Shown: piece by piece, positions 24,548-33,247 of the stretch | How positions within the stretch are numbered: position 1 is the first letter of the stretch | Layout of the letters: every line of letters begins with the position of its first letter | From: Gemmatimonadaceae bacterium | Lineage (GTDB): Bacteria; Gemmatimonadota; Gemmatimonadetes; Gemmatimonadales; Gemmatimonadaceae | Reading direction: 5' to 3' | Length of the DNA stretch: 34,806 nt | Assembly: GCA_036003045.1 (NCBI GenBank) | Contig: DASYSS010000082.1 | Coordinates: forward strand, 1 to 34,806 | Made by a program: the position numbers and the translations under genes | The notes under the pieces: generated by a model | Told to the model about the DNA's origin: nothing | The model's database searches: none | The model's input: the letters and a program-made list of their open reading frames with translations, nothing else

Positions 24548-25057
24548 CTACAGTCGGTCGCCGGCTGATCGGCGGCGGCTTCCGCGACCGAGTGCCCAGT
24601 CGCCCGGGCCGTAGGTCGCGAGCAGGAGCAGGCCGCCCATGATGCCCATGTTCTTGAAGAATTCGGTCGTGTACATGCCGGAGGTGTTCCCGGACTTGTT
24701 CCAGAAGTCGTGCAGCTCGACGCTCACGATGGCGAGATAGACGAACATCGTCGCCGCGGCCGCGCGTGCGCCGAACCCGGTGACCACGCAGATGGATCCG
24801 AGCAGCTCGATGGCGAGTGCCATGCCGAGTAAGGGAGCGATGAGGGGCAGCCCATGCGCCGCCATGTATGCCGCTTGGCCGCTCCAACCAAAGATCTTGC
24901 CGTTCAGCGCGATGAGGAATTCCGAGACGAGTAGCAACCGAGCGACGAGCGGAAGGAGACCAAATCGCACACGCTCGTTGAAGCGGGTTGGTCGGATATC
25001 CGCAGGACGGTTTGCCTTGCTCGGGGGGGGCGCCAGTCCGCTCACCGGATAGGGCAT
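24548..25057 (-). CDS. DoxX-family membrane protein
   Basis: From ATG 25057 this gives 169 residues, slightly longer than usual for the family because of a 28-residue N-terminal tail. Four transmembrane helices follow: LLPLVARLLLVSEFLIAL, LIAPLLGMALAIELLGSI, AAAATMFVYLAIVSVEL and NMGIMGGLLLLATYG. The GKIFGWSGQAAYMAAHGL and ELHDFWN stretches match DoxX proteins. DoxX-type proteins are small inner-membrane proteins linked to redox or stress responses; the exact role here is unknown. The start is 35 bp downstream of the stop of the NTF2-like gene, so the two may be cotranscribed. The ribosome site is weak (GGAAA). Confidence 0.85.
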   Translation of the reverse strand: MPYPVSGLAPPPSKANRPADIRPTRFNERVRFGLLPLVARLLLVSEFLIALNGKIFGWSGQAAYMAAHGLPLIAPLLGMALAIELLGSICVVTGFGARAAAATMFVYLAIVSVELHDFWNKSGNTSGMYTTEFFKNMGIMGGLLLLATYGPGDWALGRGSRRRSAGDRL

Positions 25058-25092
25058 GAGACCATTTCCGATCGTCTGGACAGGGTGATTCG

Positions 25093-25551
25093 TCAGGGAG
25101 TCTTGGGCTTGTACTCCCATAGCACATTGACGATGACCCAGCGGCCGTTCCACTTCGCCAGCTCGAGGAAGTCCACCCAATCCGACGCGGTCACCCTGGC
25201 GACGGCCGCGTTGGCGAAGATGTCGAGGATGCGGAAGTCCTTTTGTTGACGCTCGGCGGGTGTGTGCGTGCCGCCGCCGGCGCGAGTGCGCAGGATGAGC
25301 GTCATCGCGCCGATGGACTCGAGCTGGCTGTGCCCCATCTTGGGATCGGTTGTGACGACGCGCTTCACCAACTCCGGGTGGAGGGCGCGTTCCATCCGTT
25401 GAGCGTCTCCCGCGTACCACCCTTCTATATAGTCCATCGCGGTTTCGTGGATGGCCGCGCTGTCAGCGGCGGTCTGTGCGTGCGCACGGTTACCGATCGT
25501 GGCGACCATCAAGGCGGCGAGCCATGCGCCGCGGGTGCCGATCAACCTCAT
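25093..25551 (-). CDS. Secreted lumazine-binding/NTF2-like protein
   Basis: This encodes 152 residues from ATG 25551, with GGAG close upstream. A signal peptide (AALMVATIGNRAHAQ) precedes an NTF2-like cone. AAIHETAMDYIEGWYAGDAQ, then ALHPELVKRVVTTDP is the hallmark of the putative lumazine-binding group. Later strands FRILDIFANAAVARVTASDW and NGRWVIVNVLWEY finish the fold. These proteins look like binding proteins, not proven enzymes. It precedes DoxX on the same strand, with a gap of 35 bp. Its promoter must lie in or near the end of the broken ADOP locus upstream. Confidence 0.85.
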   Translation of the reverse strand: MRLIGTRGAWLAALMVATIGNRAHAQTAADSAAIHETAMDYIEGWYAGDAQRMERALHPELVKRVVTTDPKMGHSQLESIGAMTLILRTRAGGGTHTPAERQQKDFRILDIFANAAVARVTASDWVDFLELAKWNGRWVIVNVLWEYKPKTP

Positions 25552-25714
25552 GTGCTCCGCTCCGAACTGGGGACTGCCGCAAAGTCGAGCGCGGACGGCA
25601 AACGGTCGAGGCGCAAAAAAGCCGATCTTCGCTGGTTTTCGGCCACGCAGTCCATGCGGCCGCGACCATGATCAATCCTACCACGCCCCTGCGCGTGGGC
25701 TCATTCATGGCTGC

Positions 25715-27141
25715 GCCGAACCGTTGTGGCTCGAGCACCGCATTGATCTGCTCAGCCACGAGCCGAGGTTCCCGGATTGGCGGATGCGGTGCGACGGACG
25801 TCAGGATATCACGCACTTGCTCGAGCGCCATCTGCGGCCGGCTGCTTCGAACGATGAAGTGCACGTCGTCGCTGAAGTCCGGCGTCATCGGCGTGAAGAC
25901 CATCGGCACGTGCCGGTCCTGAACCGAGGCGTATTTCGTATCCCGTACCACACCCACGACGGTGAATCGCATGGACCCGGCGTGCACCATCTGCCGGCCC
26001 ACCGGGTGACCGTCCGGAAACAAAGCCTTGGCGGCGGCCTGGTTGATGATTGCCGTACTGAACGCCCGCGCCGTGTCGTCTGGTATGAACGCCCGCCCAT
26101 CGACGATGGGCACGCGCAGCACGTCGAAGTAATTCGGGCTGATGTAGACCCAACCCGCGTTCACCTGATCGTTCGCCGACCCCTCGCCAGCTCCTGCCTT
26201 GTCGGCGGATACGAAGGGCAGAGGACTGGCTCTCGCCAAAGGGACATGAGTCGACAGCGCCACTCCGGTGACCCCGGGTATTTGCGATGCGCCAGCGGTC
26301 GCCAACTGGTAGTAGCTCGCGACGTCGGCGCCCTTGTAGCCGCCGAGTGCCGGATTGACGCGAACGGCGGCGAGCGGCGAAGGATCGAATCCCAGGTCAC
26401 TCCGCAAACCTGCCTGGACAGTTCTGACGAAGAGTCCAGCCCCAACGAGCAGCACGATCGACAGCGCAACCTCGCAGCCCAAGAGCACGGCGCGCGTGTC
26501 GAGGCCGGACTTCGCTTGCGTGTTCCGCAACGATGCGATCAGGCTGGTCTTGGACGTTTGCATGGCGGGCCACAAGCCGAAGAGCAGAGCGGTGAGCGCG
26601 CCGAGCGTCATCGTCGCGACCAGCACGCGGCCGTTCAAGTCGAATGGTATTTCGGCCAGCGAGATACCGCCGGGCAGCGTGAACGACGCGAGGAGATGGA
26701 CGCCTGCCCGGCCGACGAGCAGTCCCGCGAGGGAACCGGCCAAGCCGAGCAGCAGGCTTTCTACAGCGAGCTGTGCGCGATGCGCGCTCGCGACGCGCCG
26801 AGCGACGAACGGAGGCTGAGCTCCACGGACCTCTCGCCTGCCCGAACGAGGAACAGATTCGCCACGTTGAAACACGCGATCAGCAAGGTGAGCGCGACGA
26901 CGGCGCCGAGAATCCACACGAATCGGATCAACGTGGCTCGGTCGCGCCAGGCGGCGGCGTCGTTGACCGCCGCGCTGTTGGCGTCGATGCCGAGCGCCAG
27001 CGTCGCGACCACGACCAGGGTGAATGCCGGAGCGCGGCGCAGACTGCGGGCGGCAAATCGAACGTCGCGGAGGAGACCGTCGCACCAATCCGTGCCGAGC
27101 GTGCCGAGCGTGCCCTGGAGGAGATTGTCCGGTTTACTCAT
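25715..27141 (-). pseudogene. Collapsed PadR-ADOP locus, deleted and frameshifted
   Basis: The ORF begins at ATG 27141 with a PadR-type N-terminus (MSKPDNLLQGTLGTLG) that passes straight into an ADOP N-terminus (DGLLRDVRFAARSLRRAPAF) and TM1 (LVVVATLALGIDANSAAV). The first outer domain, about 200 residues in relatives, is missing: TM1 is followed directly by TM2 (VVALTLLIACFNVANLFLVR). A frameshift near 26770 breaks TM2-3. The next frame carries LLGLAGSLAGLLVG through TM5, the second outer domain (NYFDVLRVPIVDGRAFIPDD) and LEPQRFGAAM at about 25720. TM6-8 are lost; an unrelated tail of about 70 residues follows. The order of the events is unknown. This is a dead permease with a merged regulator remnant. 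Confidence 0.85.
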
Positions 27142-27317
27142 CTGCGCTCATATCGGTAGCCGAGATGAGCGCATGATAGAACGTGGCGAGGGAGCAGCGA
27201 GCCGAAAAACCGCCGTCATCGGCGGGAATTCGGCCAACGTCATCGGGATTCGTTGGGCGTGTCACTCTTGAATCTGGTCGAGCGCTGGCGTCGTTCGTCG
27301 GCGAACGGAGACACGCG
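27142..27317. other. Divergent intergenic region
   Basis: This short gap separates the collapsed PadR-ADOP locus (minus) from the membrane protein gene (plus). It contains an inverted GC-rich motif (CCGCCG-TCA-TCGGCGG around 27209) but nothing recognisable as a promoter. Confidence 0.3.
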
Positions 27318-27335
27318 ATGAAAAAGAAGCGATGA
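27318..27335 (+). other. Candidate 5-codon upstream ORF (MKKKR)
   Basis: GGAG precedes an ATG at 27318 with about 8-bp spacing, but that frame stops after MKKKR. Its TGA overlaps the ATG of the membrane protein at 27332 (ATGA). It could guide reinitiation on the gene behind, or simply mark a shifted start. Confidence 0.35.
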
Positions 27336-27793
27336 GCTTTGACGGACGTGCGCCCAGGCTGCGGCTGGCGGTGATTGTGGCGCCGCTCTTCGCGTCGTTG
27401 GCGATCGTTTTGGGCGCGGCTGTTCGGCAGCTCGCGACGACCGGGTTGCATGAGGTCGGCGCTACCTCGCTCATCGGCATCGTCCTGCTCGCGCTCATTC
27501 TGTTCGTCTACGGCGCGCCATTGGCATATGGCGGAACGATCCTCATTCTATGGCCGGCTGCCGTGCTTCTGCGCAATGCCGGATCGCTCAGTTGGTGGAG
27601 TCTCACCCTGATCGGCGCCGTCTGCGGCGGGCTGCTATTCCCGGTCTATCTCCATGCGTTCGACGCCCGGGCGACCTGGGGATTTTTCCCAGCCGCGGGC
27701 GTCGCCGCGGGCGCGGCGACGGGCTGGGGGTTCTGGTTCGTCGCAACGCGCGGCGCATCGTCGAATCATGCCAACGAACGGCCTCGTTCCTGA
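27332..27793 (+). CDS. Small membrane protein of unknown function
   Basis: This encodes 153 residues with four predicted transmembrane helices: LAVIVAPLFASLAIVLGAAV, TSLIGIVLLALILFVYGAPL, WWSLTLIGAVCGGLLFPVYL and FPAAGVAAGAATGWGFWFVA, joined by short loops. The N-terminus is basic and the C-terminal tail is short and polar. No family is recognised. The start ATG at 27332 has only a weak ribosome site, but a five-codon ORF with a good site ends on it. It is convergent with the ADOP permease ending at 27862, and has no obvious operon partner. Confidence 0.65.
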   Translation: MSFDGRAPRLRLAVIVAPLFASLAIVLGAAVRQLATTGLHEVGATSLIGIVLLALILFVYGAPLAYGGTILILWPAAVLLRNAGSLSWWSLTLIGAVCGGLLFPVYLHAFDARATWGFFPAAGVAAGAATGWGFWFVATRGASSNHANERPRS

Positions 27794-27861
27794 AAAGCGA
27801 ACATCCTTTTTCCAACTCCGCCGACCCTCTGAGCGCGATTCTTTTCTTCGGGCCAAGACGT

Positions 27862-30477
27862 TCACTCGCGTAACGCCACGGTGGGATCGACTTTCGCCGC
27901 GCGCCACGATGGGACAGATGCCGCCGTCAACGCAACAAGCAACAACCCCAGCGACACGAAGATGTACGTTTTCGTGTCGCTGGCGCTCACGCCGTACAAC
28001 GCCGACGTGAGGAGCCGCGCGAAGGCGGCCGCACCGGCAACGCCGAATACGATTCCCATCGCGGTGAGACGCAGCGCTCCGGCGCCCACGTGTCCGAGGA
28101 TGTCACGCGGTCGCGCGCCGAGTGCGATGCGGACCCCGATCTCGCGCGTGCGCTGCGCAACGCCATAGGCGATCAACCCATACAACCCGACCGTGGCGAT
28201 GACCATCGTCACGACCGCCAGAACGGACATCATCCCGGCCATCATGGTGAAAGGCGACACGTGGCGTGCCTGCATTGCCTCCATCGTCATGGCGTCCCCG
28301 ACGGCGACCGATGGGTCAGTGCGCGCAACGACGGCGCGGACTGCGTCGCGCATCGAGTCGGGGTCGCCCAGCGTCCAAATCGCCAGCACGGCGTAAGCGC
28401 GGGGCGCCTGGTAGACGGAGCGATACAGCGTGTATCGCATCTCTTCGTCGAGACCGCCGTGGTGCACGTTCGACGCAACGCCCACGACGGTCCAGATCGA
28501 ATCGGCGATCTTGACGACCCGTCCGATCGCGGTGGTATGCGGCCAAAGCGCGTCGGCCATATAGCGATTGACGACCAGGACCCGCTGGGCCCCCGCGACG
28601 TCGCGATCCTCGATCCCGCGGCCCTCTTCTATAGATACGCCGCTGGCCTGCATGTACCGGGGCGTGACCTGCTGGGCGATTCCGGTCAACGGCCGGCCGC
28701 CCGGCTCCGGCGCCCGCCCGGGAACGTCGAACCCGATTCCGCCAAAGTCGTTGCTGAGCGGGGTGGTGGTTCCCGCACCTGCGGCACGGATGCCCGGGAC
28801 GGCGCCCAGGTTGACGTCGAGCCGCCGGAAGAAATCGGCACGAGACGAGTCATCGCCGCCGGGCGGCAACGTCAGCTCCATGGTGAGCACGTGGTCCAAC
28901 CGCACTCCGGCGTTACCGCGGATCATGTTGCGCACGCTCGTGGTGAACAGCGCCGCTGCCGTGAGGAGTACCAGCGCGATGCTCACCTCGAGCACGATCA
29001 ACGTCGCTCGAGTCTGCGTTCCATGCACGCCGCCGGTATTTGCTCGGCCGCCTTCGGCCAACACGCTCGAGAGGCTAATGCGCGTCGCGCGCGCCACCGG
29101 CAGGAGCGCGAACGCGAGCATCGCCACGATCGCGGTGCCGAGCGCGAAGAGCAGGACGTGCGGATCGACGCCCATTCGCGCCCACCCTGGAAGAAAGGCG
29201 GCGAAACCCGGCGGGATGGCGTCGCGCAACCACCTCACACCCCAACGAGCCAACAACGCGCCGAGTGCGCCGGCGACGAGCGAAAGCAACAGCGACTCGG
29301 CAAGAAGGTGACGGGCGAGTCGCCAGCGACGCACGCCAAGCGCGGCGCGCAGGGCCAGCTCCTGGCGGCGGGCCGACAGCCGCGCGAGCGCGAGGTTCGC
29401 GGCGCTCATGCAGGCAGCCAGAAATACGAGCAGGGCGGCGGCTCGCGAAATGTCGTCGAGGATTTGGACGTCGTCGGTGTGATACGCGGCGATCGGACGG
29501 GCGCGAAGTACCCAGCCGCTGTCGGTCTTGGGAGATTCGCTCACCAGTTGTCGGTTGATCGTCGCCACCTCGGCAGACGCTCGGTCGATGGTCGCACCAT
29601 CGGTCAGCCGCGCAAACGCGTTGAGGTATCGAGCCGAGTGATCGTTCTCGTCTTGGGCCGTGGCGCGAAATGGTTTGTAGACGTCGGCCGTCGTCGGAAA
29701 CCGGATGTCCTCCGCCAGGACCCCGACTACCGTGCGGGGTTGCTGGTCGATGGTGACGACCGAGTCGATGACGCCGAGGCTCGCGTTGAAGCGTCGATGC
29801 CAGAACTCGTACGAGAGGACCACCACGTTCGGACCGCCCTCGACGCCCGCGTCGCCCGGGAACCCATGGCCCGCCGTGAAGCGTGCGCCGATCGTTTGCC
29901 AAGTGTCGGGCGAGACGGCGAACCCTTTGACGGCCTCGCTGCCATTGCTGCCGCGCAGCGCCGTGGCCCAGTCGTACGCGCCGACCGCGGTGATCGACGG
30001 GGCGCGTCGTTGGATCGCGACAAGAGCTGCCGGCGAGAGCTGAGTGCAGTCGACGCCGCAGCGCGCGTTGCCGTAGGTGATCCAGAGGAGCTTGTCCTGC
30101 GGCAGTTGGGGGAATGGCTGGTGGATCGCGCGGGCCAGCGTGTACACGGTGGTACCGGCCCCGATGCCCATGGCCAGCGTGACGACCAGGGCGACGCTGT
30201 ACGCGGGCGAGCGGACGATCGCCCGCCATCCGTGGCGCAGGTCCTGCACGAGCTGCTCGAGCCAGGCCCACCGCCACACATCGCGCACCGACTCGCTCGC
30301 GTTGGTGACGTTGCCGCAGCGCCGTCGCGCAGCGAACGCCGCGTCGTGTTTCGCGAATCGTTCTCCGGCGGCGAGCGATTCGGCTTCGAAGTCGAGGTGG
30401 TCGCGCAGCTCGCGCGCGATGTCAGCGTCCGATGGCGATCCGCGACGAGGGAGTCGGGCGACGAGTCGGCGCAGCAT
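27862..30477 (-). CDS. ADOP-family ABC permease (MacB/FtsX-like) with N-terminal extension
   Basis: The preferred start is ATG 30477, with GGAGGTG 6 bp upstream, giving 871 residues; an ATG at 30504 overlaps the PadR relic stop (ATGA) and would add 9. An N-terminal helical extension (ADIARELRDHLDFEAESLA) precedes TM1 (VALVVTLAMGIGAGTTVYTL). The first outer domain, TM2-4 (LLVFLAACMSAANLALARLS), TM5 (LIVLEVSIALVLLTAAALFT), second outer domain (GRGIEDRDVAGAQRVLVVNR) and TM6-8 follow, ending in WRAAKVDPTVALRE. The first outer domain is less like its neighbours, with a cysteine pair (ARCGVDC) not seen in the others. It resembles the pair at 15088-18122 in having a PadR-type gene upstream, here truncated. 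Confidence 0.92.
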   Translation of the reverse strand: MLRRLVARLPRRGSPSDADIARELRDHLDFEAESLAAGERFAKHDAAFAARRRCGNVTNASESVRDVWRWAWLEQLVQDLRHGWRAIVRSPAYSVALVVTLAMGIGAGTTVYTLARAIHQPFPQLPQDKLLWITYGNARCGVDCTQLSPAALVAIQRRAPSITAVGAYDWATALRGSNGSEAVKGFAVSPDTWQTIGARFTAGHGFPGDAGVEGGPNVVVLSYEFWHRRFNASLGVIDSVVTIDQQPRTVVGVLAEDIRFPTTADVYKPFRATAQDENDHSARYLNAFARLTDGATIDRASAEVATINRQLVSESPKTDSGWVLRARPIAAYHTDDVQILDDISRAAALLVFLAACMSAANLALARLSARRQELALRAALGVRRWRLARHLLAESLLLSLVAGALGALLARWGVRWLRDAIPPGFAAFLPGWARMGVDPHVLLFALGTAIVAMLAFALLPVARATRISLSSVLAEGGRANTGGVHGTQTRATLIVLEVSIALVLLTAAALFTTSVRNMIRGNAGVRLDHVLTMELTLPPGGDDSSRADFFRRLDVNLGAVPGIRAAGAGTTTPLSNDFGGIGFDVPGRAPEPGGRPLTGIAQQVTPRYMQASGVSIEEGRGIEDRDVAGAQRVLVVNRYMADALWPHTTAIGRVVKIADSIWTVVGVASNVHHGGLDEEMRYTLYRSVYQAPRAYAVLAIWTLGDPDSMRDAVRAVVARTDPSVAVGDAMTMEAMQARHVSPFTMMAGMMSVLAVVTMVIATVGLYGLIAYGVAQRTREIGVRIALGARPRDILGHVGAGALRLTAMGIVFGVAGAAAFARLLTSALYGVSASDTKTYIFVSLGLLLVALTAASVPSWRAAKVDPTVALRE

Positions 30478-30500
30478 GGGTCGCACCTCCGGCAGGGATT

Positions 30501-30629
30501 TCATACGGGTTTCATGACGAGACTAATCGCGCGCACGAGCTCATTCCACCGCGACTGCTCGTGTGCGAGCTGTCGCCGTCCGGCGGCGGTGAGCCGGTGG
30601 TACTTGAACTCTCGATTCCTGTCGGGTGC
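30501..30629 (-). pseudogene. PadR C-terminal relic overlapping the ADOP gene
   Basis: The last 42 residues of the frame read APDRNREFKYHRLTAAGRRQ followed by ARISLVMKPV-like helical residues, matching the wing and C-terminal helix of PadR regulators (compare NNRRAKFYSLTRLGKRRLA in the intact gene). The stop TGA at 30501-30503 overlaps an ATG at 30502 (ATGA). No PadR N-terminal helix-turn-helix is found upstream, where the frame is proline- and arginine-rich and unlike any family. The DNA-binding half is therefore gone, so this locus probably escaped PadR control. Confidence 0.7.
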
Positions 30630-30843
30630 CTTTTCCGGCGGGCGGCGTGGATTTGTTTCAGCGGCCGCAATGCCGGGTCGTGAGGCGGTCGCCGAGCCGC
30701 GGCAACGCCCGCTGATCGGTCTCCGGCTGTCCGGGCCAGGCCACACGTTTCCATTCAAGGTTGGCAGTCTCTAGGTGTTCGGCCTGGTTGCGAGTGTCTC
30801 CGCTCCTGGTGCCCGTCTCAGCGGGTGTACGTGAAACCAACTA

Positions 30844-31986
30844 TCATTTCGCCTTCCACGCGTCGAGCGCGGCCCGCTCTCGATCGGGGCTGATGCCCGC
30901 ACTCGCCAGCATGCGCGTACGCGCGTCAGCCGGCGCGGCATTGAACCAGGCAAGCGCTTCGATCGCCGACACGCCGAGGGGCCGGAACGTCAGACCCGCT
31001 GCGATCGCCCGCCGATTGTCGGCGCTCATGCCCGCGGAGTCTGGGTCGCTGCGCGGGATCCACGTCGGCATGTCGCCCCATGCAGTGACCTTGTGCGCCG
31101 AGAGAAAGTCCGCCGGCACCCATGTGAACTTCACCTCTCGGTTCCCGTCGAATGCGCCGCGAATACCATAGAGCTGTTCGGCCATTGTGAGCGCCGAGGC
31201 GGGCCCGGCCGCGTTGAAAGTGCCGGTCGTCCCGTTCTCCACCATTCGAATCGTCCATTCGGCCAGGTCGCGGCAGTCGATGATTTGCACGCGATCCTGT
31301 CCGTCGCCCGGCGCGAGGATCTCGCCGCCCTTCGCGATCCGATATGGCCAGTAGGTGAACCGGAAGGACTCGTCGCCTGGACCCATGATCAGCGTGGGAC
31401 GGATGATCGTCGTTCTCTCGCCGAACCATTGCTTGGCCTCGCGTTCCGACGCGGTCTTGAGCGGGCCATAGAGGTTCTCGACGTCCTTCGAGAACTCCTG
31501 GGGAGTCACCGCGAGCGGATCACCCTTCGTATACTCCACGAGCGGCGACGACTCCGTGACTCCGGGCTGTGGCTTGGACGTGTCGTAGACCGAGATCGTC
31601 GAAATAAAAACGTACTGCCTGGTATGATCGCGAAGGATCTCGCCGGCATCCTTGACCCAGAAGGGAAGGCTGGTCGGATTGTCGATGACGACGTCCCAGG
31701 ACTTGCCTTTGAGCGCGTCGAGTTGATGCAGATTCCGATCGCCGATCAGCTCGGTCACTCCGCCGGGCAATACGTCGTTGCGGCGGCCGCGGTTGAACAC
31801 AGTCACGTTGTGCCCGCGCTCCAGCGCATACCTCACCTGGTGCGGACCAGTCAGACCGGTGCCGCCCAGAATGAGCATGTCGAGCGGTTTTGCGGCGGGC
31901 TGACCAAATGGAGCGACCCACGGGCGCAACGCGAGTGCGCCGCCCGCGAACGCGGCGTGGCGAATAAAATCTCGACGATGAGTCAT
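30844..31986 (-). CDS. Tat-exported NAD-dependent epimerase/dehydratase-like protein
   Basis: This encodes 380 residues from ATG 31986. The N-terminus THRRDFIRHAAFAGGALAL is a twin-arginine-type signal (RRDFIR then a hydrophobic stretch). The Rossmann fold follows: LDMLILGGTGLTGPHQVRYA with the NAD(P)-binding GGTGLTG at 41-47, the strand VTVFNRGRRN, DVVIDNPTS, and the active-site region YVFISTISVYD with YGPLK giving the YxxxK pair. TTIIRPTLIMGPGD and DGQDRVQIIDCRDLAEWTI are typical of extended SDR proteins. Exported SDR proteins may fold with a bound cofactor in the cytoplasm and be moved by Tat. The substrate, possibly a sugar nucleotide or flavonoid-like compound, is not known. Confidence 0.85.
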   Translation of the reverse strand: MTHRRDFIRHAAFAGGALALRPWVAPFGQPAAKPLDMLILGGTGLTGPHQVRYALERGHNVTVFNRGRRNDVLPGGVTELIGDRNLHQLDALKGKSWDVVIDNPTSLPFWVKDAGEILRDHTRQYVFISTISVYDTSKPQPGVTESSPLVEYTKGDPLAVTPQEFSKDVENLYGPLKTASEREAKQWFGERTTIIRPTLIMGPGDESFRFTYWPYRIAKGGEILAPGDGQDRVQIIDCRDLAEWTIRMVENGTTGTFNAAGPASALTMAEQLYGIRGAFDGNREVKFTWVPADFLSAHKVTAWGDMPTWIPRSDPDSAGMSADNRRAIAAGLTFRPLGVSAIEALAWFNAAPADARTRMLASAGISPDRERAALDAWKAK

Positions 31987-32347
31987 GGAGAGGGTGGCTA
32001 GGACGCGTCGAATCTACTTCGTGGGGCGACGCCAGGACGTCTGGGGTCTGTAAGGACTCCCGGGGGATCGAAGAGCGCCACCCCTTTTCCTCGGCAATAG
32101 GCCGCTTCGCACGAGGACCAATCCGCCTCGCGTGCACGCACTCTCCTATCAGAACGCACATCTGCGTTCGTGTATAGCGACGACGACGCAGACGTGTTCA
32201 TGATCTGGCAGACTTCCGGCTCAACTCGGCGGTTTTCCGACTCATCGCGCCGTTGCGCGCGGAATAGAGTTGCGTGAACGACGCACGACGCGGTGTTCGA
32301 ACCCCCAGGGAGCGCGATTCATACTCGCTCGAGGGAGGGAGGGACCG
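31987..32347. other. Divergent intergenic region
   Basis: These 361 bp separate the epimerase-like gene (minus) from the GTW-type gene (plus). No convincing gene lies here. It should hold two divergent promoters, but I cannot place them with confidence. A purine-rich ribosome site ends the region at about 32345. Confidence 0.45.
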
Positions 32348-33247
32348 ATGCATGGTGGACTGAGTGACACGGTCCTATTCAATGTGGCAATGTTCGTCGC
32401 GACGCAGGCGGCCCCCGTCTCGCGCCCGCGCGATTGGATGGCGCGACGGGATGAGGTGTGTGCCATGGCGCTCGCTCTCAACCCGCGCCTCTCATTGCCG
32501 GACCACGAGCAAACAAAGCGGTTGGTGCATTGGGTCCCGAGTCCATTTCTCGGCACGTGGAAGCTCGACCCATCGAAGAGCAGAATGCCCGACGAGATGA
32601 AGATTCAGAGGAACGGTGCCAACAAGTACGCGTTCGATTTCGGTGGGGCGGAGGAATCGATCGTCGTGGATGGCAGTGATCAACCGGGCGCCGGTGGAAC
32701 GCTCGTATCGGTGAGGGCCACAGCGCCGGACACCTGGGTCGTCGCTCGGAAGCAAGGAGGCCGGTTGCTGCTCAATGCCACCTGGCACCTCTCGAACGAC
32801 GGCCGCACGCTTACGGACGATTACCGCGAGTTCGAGTCCGACGGTTCCACGCTCAGCATGGATTACGTCTACCAGCGCGCGGGTGGAGGATCGGGCTTTG
32901 CGGGAGACTGGCAAAGCATCAAGGAAACGATGAACTCGCCCTTTTTGATGGAGGTGAAGCCATTTGACGGGGACGGCCTCTCCTTCGTTTTTCAGTCACA
33001 ACGAAAGACGAAGAACGTGAAGTTCGACGGCAAGGACTATCCCAATGAAGGACCAAATGCGTCACGAGGCGCCACTTCCTCGATTCGGCACGTGGGCGAG
33101 CGCTCTCTCGTGATCACTGACAAATACAGCGGGAAGGTGACCGATAGCGAGGAGGTCGTGCTCTCGAGCGATCTGAAGACCTTGACTATGACCGTGCGCA
33201 TTGCCGGCCGCGACAAGCCGAATGTGCTGGTATTCGAGCGAGGTTAA
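32348..33247 (+). CDS. Two-domain GTW-type (lipocalin-like) protein
   Basis: The start is ATG 32348, with GGGAGGGAGGGA a few bases upstream, giving 299 residues; the frame is open to 32270. The first 70 residues are not a clear signal peptide, although LFNVAMFVATQAA is hydrophobic. FLGTWKLDPSKSRMP opens the first beta-rich domain (about 75-185), with WHLSNDGRTLTDDYREF near its end. GFAGDWQSIKET opens a second domain (about 186-299) with ITDKYSGKVTDSEEV and the end TMTVRIAGRDKPNVLVFERG. The two halves share the G-W start and a similar final strand pattern, suggesting an internal duplication. Relatives are the small proteins at 5992 and 9982. The role is unknown. Confidence 0.75.
   Translation: MHGGLSDTVLFNVAMFVATQAAPVSRPRDWMARRDEVCAMALALNPRLSLPDHEQTKRLVHWVPSPFLGTWKLDPSKSRMPDEMKIQRNGANKYAFDFGGAEESIVVDGSDQPGAGGTLVSVRATAPDTWVVARKQGGRLLLNATWHLSNDGRTLTDDYREFESDGSTLSMDYVYQRAGGGSGFAGDWQSIKETMNSPFLMEVKPFDGDGLSFVFQSQRKTKNVKFDGKDYPNEGPNASRGATSSIRHVGERSLVITDKYSGKVTDSEEVVLSSDLKTLTMTVRIAGRDKPNVLVFERG

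Noticed and set aside
25451-27271. Long plus-strand ORF of 606 codons
   Set aside because: It is a shadow of the broken ADOP locus and shows the His/Arg/Gln composition of a noncoding frame.
28090-30774. Very long plus-strand ORF of 894 codons
   Set aside because: It is antisense to a well-recognised ADOP permease and is arginine-, histidine- and glutamine-rich, typical of a shadow frame in high-GC DNA.
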